The notes beneath the pieces were generated by a model, which saw only the letters and a program-made list of their open reading frames with translations, made no database searches and was not told where the DNA came from. Positions 60,172 to 64,000 of a DNA stretch of 64,000 nucleotides are shown here, piece by piece. Made by a program: the position numbers and the translations under genes. Origin of the DNA: an uncultured Paludibaculum sp. (GTDB taxonomy: Bacteria; Acidobacteriota; Terriglobia; Bryobacterales; Bryobacteraceae); assembly GCF_963665245.1 (NCBI RefSeq), contig NZ_OY762269.1, positions 992,001 through 1,056,000 of the forward strand. Reading direction: 5' to 3'. Each line of letters begins with the position of its first letter. Positions within the stretch are counted from its first letter, which is position 1.

Positions 60172-62862
60172 ATGCTCGCCGATGTCTGGTATCGCTTACG
60201 GGCCCTATTCCGGCGGACTTCGCTGGAAGAGGAGCTGAATGACGAACTTCGATTCCACCTTGAGCGTAGCGTGGAGAAACTGAAGCGAGCGGGGCTGGGC
60301 GAAGAGGAGGCCTTGCGGCGCGCCCGCCTGGAGCTCGGCGGGTTGGAACAGGTCAAGGAGGAGTGCCGCGACGCACGCGGCGTCGCTCTGGTGGAGACAC
60401 TACTTCACGACTTCGGCTTCGCCCTGAGAGTGCTTCGCAAGAGTCCCGGGTTTACGCTGTCCGTCACGCTCACACTCGCCTTGGGTATTGGTGCGAATAC
60501 GGCGATTTTCAGTCTGATGGACGCCGTGATGTGGCGGATGCTGCCTGTGGAGCGTCCGCAAGAGCTGCTATTGCTGACGCATGGTCAGGGCGCGGCTTCT
60601 GAAGGCGGATTCACTTACCAGCAGTACCAGGCCATGCGGCAGCAGAACCAGACAATGGAGGGTCTTGCCGCGTGGTCTCCTGCGCGTCTGAACGTCCGCC
60701 TGGATGGCAGGGTGGAACCCACTGCCCCGGGCCATCTCGTGTCAGGCAACTATTTCTCTCTGCTCGGCGTTCGGGCCGTCGCGGGAAGAGCGATTGGCCC
60801 CGACGACGACTTGGTTCCGAATGGCCACCCGGTCGCGATGATCAGCTATGACTACTGGCGGCGCCGCTTTGGAGCCGACCCCGCGACGATCGGCCGCGGC
60901 ATCGAGCTCTCAGGGACTCCGTTCACCATTGTCGGAGTCACGCCGCCGGAGTTCTTCGGAATGGAGGTAGGTTCGGCGCCCGACATCTTTGTGCCGATGA
61001 TGATGCAGCCCACAGTCGTGCCCTCCTCGGAGAATCTGCTGGTGAATCCAGGCCAGTACCTGACGTGGGTGCAGGTTTTCGGTCGGTTGAATCCGGGGCT
61101 GCGGCCGGCCCAGGCTGCGGCGCAACTGGAGGGGCCGTTTCGCCAGGAGATCCCGAAGGGCGGCAAGTTCTCGTCGATGGGGAAGGAGCGGCTGCGACTG
61201 GCGCCCGCGGCGGCCGGGCTGTCTGAACTCCGGGACCAGTTTTCAAAGCCGCTGTTTCTACTGATGGCGCTGGTGGGCATCGTACTGCTCATCGCCTGCG
61301 CGAACACTGCCAACCTGCTGCTAGCCCGGGCCGCGGCGCGTCAACCGGAGTTCGCCATGCGGGTTGCGCTGGGTGGGCCTCGCGGTCGGCTCATCAGCCA
61401 GTTGCTGGTGGAGAGCGTCGTGCTTTCCGCGATCGGAGGAGTGCTCGGTCTCATGCTGGCAAATTGGGCAACGCGGCTGCTGGTCGCTTATCTGTCATCC
61501 GGCCGGTCGCCGATTGTCCTTGATTTGAACCCGAACCTGCGAATTCTCGCGTTCACTGCTGGTGTCTCCATCCTCACCGCTATCCTCTTCGGACTGATGC
61601 CCGCGATCAGGGCCACCCGCGTTGCCAGCGGGCCCTCCCTGGGAACTCTCTCCGGCACCGCCAGGGGCAGTGTCGGCGGTCTGGGGTCCGGCAGAGTCCT
61701 GGCGGTGGTGCAGGTGGCGCTGTCGCTGGTGCTGCTGGCGGGTGCAGGGCTGTTTGTACGCAGCCTCCAGAACGTGAGCAGCCAGGATGGCGGGTTTGCC
61801 CGCGATTCCGTGCTTGTCGTGCGGGTGGAACCCAAGGGCAGCAACCAGAGGAACGCCGAGGGCGCACTGGCCCGGCTGGACCGCACCTATCGGGACCTCA
61901 TCGGCCGCGTGGAGACAATTCCCGGAGTCAAAGCGGTGGGCATGGCGCAGTTTACCCCGACCACGCCCCGAGGGGCGAACGCTCAGTTTACGTTGCCGTC
62001 GGGGGAGGTACTGCGTGCGTTTGCGCCGATGGTCTACCCGAGCTTCTTTGCGGCCTCGGGTATCGCCATGGCGGCTGGCCGCGACTTCAACTCCGGCGAT
62101 CTTAGGGAGAACTCAGCGCTGGTCGCGGTAGTGAACGAGACTTTTGCCCGCAAGGCTTTTCCCAAGGAGAATCCCGTTGGCAAGCGGATCGCACTGGACA
62201 CCGAAGCATACGAGATCATCGGAGTCGTCAAGGATTCCCGGTACCTGAATCCACGCGGCGAGACCATGCCCACTGTCTATGAGCCCTTCCTTCAATTCGG
62301 CACCGGGCGTGGCCAGATGGCACTCTATGTCCGGGTGGAAGCCGGCGCACAAACCGTAGTGCCGCAATTGCGCGAGGCGATTCAGAACGTCGATCGGGAA
62401 TTGCCGATGTTCGAGATCCAGACCCTGGCCGAGGAGATGGATGCAGTGCTGGTAAGGGAGCGGCTGATGGCTACTCTTTCCGGCCTTTTCAGCCTTTTGG
62501 CCACACTGCTCGCCGCGGTCGGTTTGTATGGGCTCTTCGCGTTCGCAGTAGCGCAGCGGACGCGGGAGATCGGGATTCGCATGGCGCTCGGAGCGCAGGG
62601 TGGCGATGTCGTGTGGGCGGTGATGCGGGAAGTGCTGGCCCTGGCCTTGGCGGGTGTGGCCATCGGGATCCCTGCCGCGCTGTTGTGTGCCCGGCTCGCA
62701 TCCGCCCAGATCTCAGGGCTGTTGTTCGGCCTGCGGCCCTCCGATCCGTTGACAATTGCTGCGGCGACGCTGGGTCTCTTGTTCACGGCGGCGCTGGCGG
62801 GTTTCCTGCCGGCCATGAAGGCGGCCCGGGTCGACCCTCTGCGTGCTCTCCGCAGCGAATAA
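60172..62862 (+). CDS. ADOP-type FtsX/MacB permease
   Basis: The 896-residue protein has AAAGGAG before the ATG. It has the helical N-terminal domain (about 1-80, SLEEELNDELRFHLERSVEK, EALRRARLELGG), first helix (about 95-118, TLTLALGIGANTAIFSLMDA), MacB_PCD domain, FtsX unit 1 (about 362-480, LFLLMALVGIVLLIACANTA), linker helix, second periplasmic domain and FtsX unit 2 (about 765-890, EIGIRMALGAQGGDVVWAVM). All parts are present and in frame. It follows the decayed padR, so control may be constitutive or borrowed from another PadR. Confidence 0.95.
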   Translation: MLADVWYRLRALFRRTSLEEELNDELRFHLERSVEKLKRAGLGEEEALRRARLELGGLEQVKEECRDARGVALVETLLHDFGFALRVLRKSPGFTLSVTLTLALGIGANTAIFSLMDAVMWRMLPVERPQELLLLTHGQGAASEGGFTYQQYQAMRQQNQTMEGLAAWSPARLNVRLDGRVEPTAPGHLVSGNYFSLLGVRAVAGRAIGPDDDLVPNGHPVAMISYDYWRRRFGADPATIGRGIELSGTPFTIVGVTPPEFFGMEVGSAPDIFVPMMMQPTVVPSSENLLVNPGQYLTWVQVFGRLNPGLRPAQAAAQLEGPFRQEIPKGGKFSSMGKERLRLAPAAAGLSELRDQFSKPLFLLMALVGIVLLIACANTANLLLARAAARQPEFAMRVALGGPRGRLISQLLVESVVLSAIGGVLGLMLANWATRLLVAYLSSGRSPIVLDLNPNLRILAFTAGVSILTAILFGLMPAIRATRVASGPSLGTLSGTARGSVGGLGSGRVLAVVQVALSLVLLAGAGLFVRSLQNVSSQDGGFARDSVLVVRVEPKGSNQRNAEGALARLDRTYRDLIGRVETIPGVKAVGMAQFTPTTPRGANAQFTLPSGEVLRAFAPMVYPSFFAASGIAMAAGRDFNSGDLRENSALVAVVNETFARKAFPKENPVGKRIALDTEAYEIIGVVKDSRYLNPRGETMPTVYEPFLQFGTGRGQMALYVRVEAGAQTVVPQLREAIQNVDRELPMFEIQTLAEEMDAVLVRERLMATLSGLFSLLATLLAAVGLYGLFAFAVAQRTREIGIRMALGAQGGDVVWAVMREVLALALAGVAIGIPAALLCARLASAQISGLLFGLRPSDPLTIAAATLGLLFTAALAGFLPAMKAARVDPLRALRSE

Positions 62863-62881
62863 CCAGTCAGGTTGTGGGGAA

Positions 62882-63529
62882 TCAGGGCCGCTGCATGAGC
62901 TCACCGGGGTGCTTCAATCCGCCGATTTCGAATTCGTAGCGCTCGACGCCGATCACCGCCATCAGTTTACCCGCGCCTAACGGCCGCCCCTGTGTCTCGA
63001 AAAACAGGGCTCCATCGGTGGATTCACCGGCGCCGAGCTTCGTGGCAACCAGGACGATGGCCGAGGCGGCCGCGGCCGCCTTGATCTTCGAAGAGCCCAC
63101 CTCGGCTAACGCGGCCTGGCGCCGCTGCTCGTAGCCGTTCGTCGACTGAAAGCGGCTGAGGCCATACAGCCCAACTTCATAGGTGCCTACCAGTTTGATC
63201 ACGTCGTTGCGGCCGCCTCGTTGCAGAAACTGCATCACCACGTTGCGGGCCGGCGTGGCGGGGACCACCGTACCATCCGACCGTACAAAGCGGAAGTCGT
63301 CGGGCTTCACCGTTCGCGCCGAGGGCGACCCGTTCGAAATGGCGACCTGGAGGACGGCATATTCTTTGAGGTTGGCCGGCAGCGGCGCGAACATGACTGT
63401 GAGGCCTGAACGCGTCAGTGTCTGGTACTTCAAGCCGTTCGACTCAAACTCGATGGCTTGGCCAAACAAAGGGCAAACACTCCACGCCAGGGCGGCCAGT
63501 AGGGCGCTGCGAATGGCGTGGTGAAGCAT
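62882..63529 (-). CDS. Secreted protein of unknown function
   Basis: The 215-residue protein has a signal peptide (MLHHAIRSALLAALAWSVCP). A beta-rich middle (GLTVMFAPLPANLKEYAVLQ, ARTVKPDDFRFVRSDGTVVP) is followed by a region with an Ala-rich hydrophobic helix (about 150-166, IKAAAAASAIVLVATK) and a final strand set (VIGVERYEFEIGGLKHPGEL). The pattern resembles 'DUF' secreted proteins near ADOP permeases, but I cannot name the family. It is convergent with the ADOP gene, 19 bp away. Confidence 0.75.
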   Translation of the reverse strand: MLHHAIRSALLAALAWSVCPLFGQAIEFESNGLKYQTLTRSGLTVMFAPLPANLKEYAVLQVAISNGSPSARTVKPDDFRFVRSDGTVVPATPARNVVMQFLQRGGRNDVIKLVGTYEVGLYGLSRFQSTNGYEQRRQAALAEVGSSKIKAAAAASAIVLVATKLGAGESTDGALFFETQGRPLGAGKLMAVIGVERYEFEIGGLKHPGELMQRP

Positions 63530-63569
63530 ATCTCCATGATAGACTGGCGACTGGAACGGGTCGTCTCGA

Positions 63570-63591
63570 GATCCACCGAAGATAGTGGATC
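63570..63591. promoter_or_regulatory. Dyad upstream of pckA
   Basis: GATCCAC (63570-63576) and GTGGATC (63585-63591) form a perfect 7-bp inverted repeat with an 8-bp loop, 27 bp before the pckA start. It can be an operator or a leader hairpin controlling gluconeogenic expression. Confidence 0.4.
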
Positions 63592-63617
63592 CTCTTCATT
63601 CCAGGATCGAATTACTT

Positions 63618-64000
63618 ATGAGCAATACCGGTGTCTGTCCTAGCAGTCATACGTTGGAATCTCTTGGATTAACACCCACCACTCAGTGGTGGAACTTGGG
63701 TACCGGCCGTCTGACAGAGATGGCCCTACAACGGCAGGAAGGCGTTCTTGCCGGAAACGGAGCGCTGGTGGTCCGCACCGGCCAGTTCACCGGGCGATCT
63801 CCGAAAGATAAGTTCATCGTCCGGGATAGCTATACCGAAGGCACCGTGGCCTGGGGCAGTGTCAATCAGCCGCTCTCGCCCGATCAATTCGACGGCATCT
63901 GGGCGCGTGTGCAGCAGTTCTTAAATGGGCGTGAGGTGTTCATTGCCGATCTGAAGGCAGGCGCCGACCCCACTTTCATGATGCCCATCCGCGTGATCAC
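63618..64000 (+). CDS. pckA: Phosphoenolpyruvate carboxykinase (ATP), N-terminal part
   Basis: The frame from ATG 63618 is open to the window edge (about 127 codons). The ATP-type PEPCK pattern is clear: TPTTQWWNLGTGRLTEMALQ (LYE-N region), GALVVRTGQFTGRSPKDKFI with the RSPKDK motif (about 62-67), and REVFIADLKAGADPTFMMPI. The enzyme decarboxylates oxaloacetate to phosphoenolpyruvate in gluconeogenesis. The kinase and C-terminal lobes lie beyond 64000. No clear ribosome site precedes the start. Confidence 0.95.
   Translation, partial: MSNTGVCPSSHTLESLGLTPTTQWWNLGTGRLTEMALQRQEGVLAGNGALVVRTGQFTGRSPKDKFIVRDSYTEGTVAWGSVNQPLSPDQFDGIWARVQQFLNGREVFIADLKAGADPTFMMPIRVI

Overview
The window looks like chromosomal DNA of an Acidobacteriota member of the Solibacter/Bryobacter/Paludibaculum type. 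The GC content is high. There are four FtsX/MacB-type permeases of the acidobacterial 'ADOP' architecture (one cut by the left edge), one intact and one eroded PadR regulator, a lone Solibacter C-terminal-type (TIGR03437-like) secreted protein, two very large Oar-like TonB-dependent receptors with a carboxypeptidase-regulatory N-terminal domain, and a PEP-CTERM protein. The assignment rests on recognised family combinations, not on a search.

Layout. 0-5 kb: partial ADOP permease (-), an uncharacterised protein (-), a small membrane protein, then PadR + ADOP permease. 5-9 kb: divergent DNA-repair pair uvrA(-)/mutY(+) with 23 bp between start codons. 9-18 kb: two secreted proteins, a structured non-coding leader (10.64-10.79 kb) in front of a membrane-anchored repeat protein with a degenerate GGDEF domain, a single-domain response regulator, a UPF0182 membrane protein, a DinB-like protein and the remains of a secreted methyltransferase. 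18-27 kb: GH92 mannosidase, YCII and VOC proteins, DUF4337, a DUF883-like protein, YihY, a Tat-exported DUF4038 glycosidase and a tandem UspA. 27-36.5 kb: small triheme cytochrome, an orphan protein whose Cys/His pattern resembles the BLF1/CNF1 glutamine-deamidase fold, an SRPBCC-ArsR-DUF899-CPVC operon, an M19 dipeptidase, an MFS transporter, and an ECF sigma factor with a membrane partner. 36.5-55 kb: TonB receptor, DinB, a secreted DUF5107/TPR protein, ADOP permease, a mosaic repeat island, a complete IS256-family element with a 9-bp target duplication, a second TonB receptor and a secreted beta-propeller. 55-64 kb: an IS66-family element, PEP-CTERM protein, a 41-bp repeat family, PadR remnant + ADOP permease, a secreted protein and the 5' part of pckA.

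Functionally the window combines export/efflux-type permeases with local PadR control, polysaccharide-related functions (GH92, DUF4038, TonB receptors, DUF5107), DNA repair and central metabolism (pckA). I saw no rRNA, no convincing tRNA and no CRISPR array. The observations most worth follow-up are the switch-like structured leader at 10.6 kb, the orphan deamidase-like protein at 28.6 kb, and three families of dispersed non-coding repeats (two with hairpin potential, one showing compensatory base changes).
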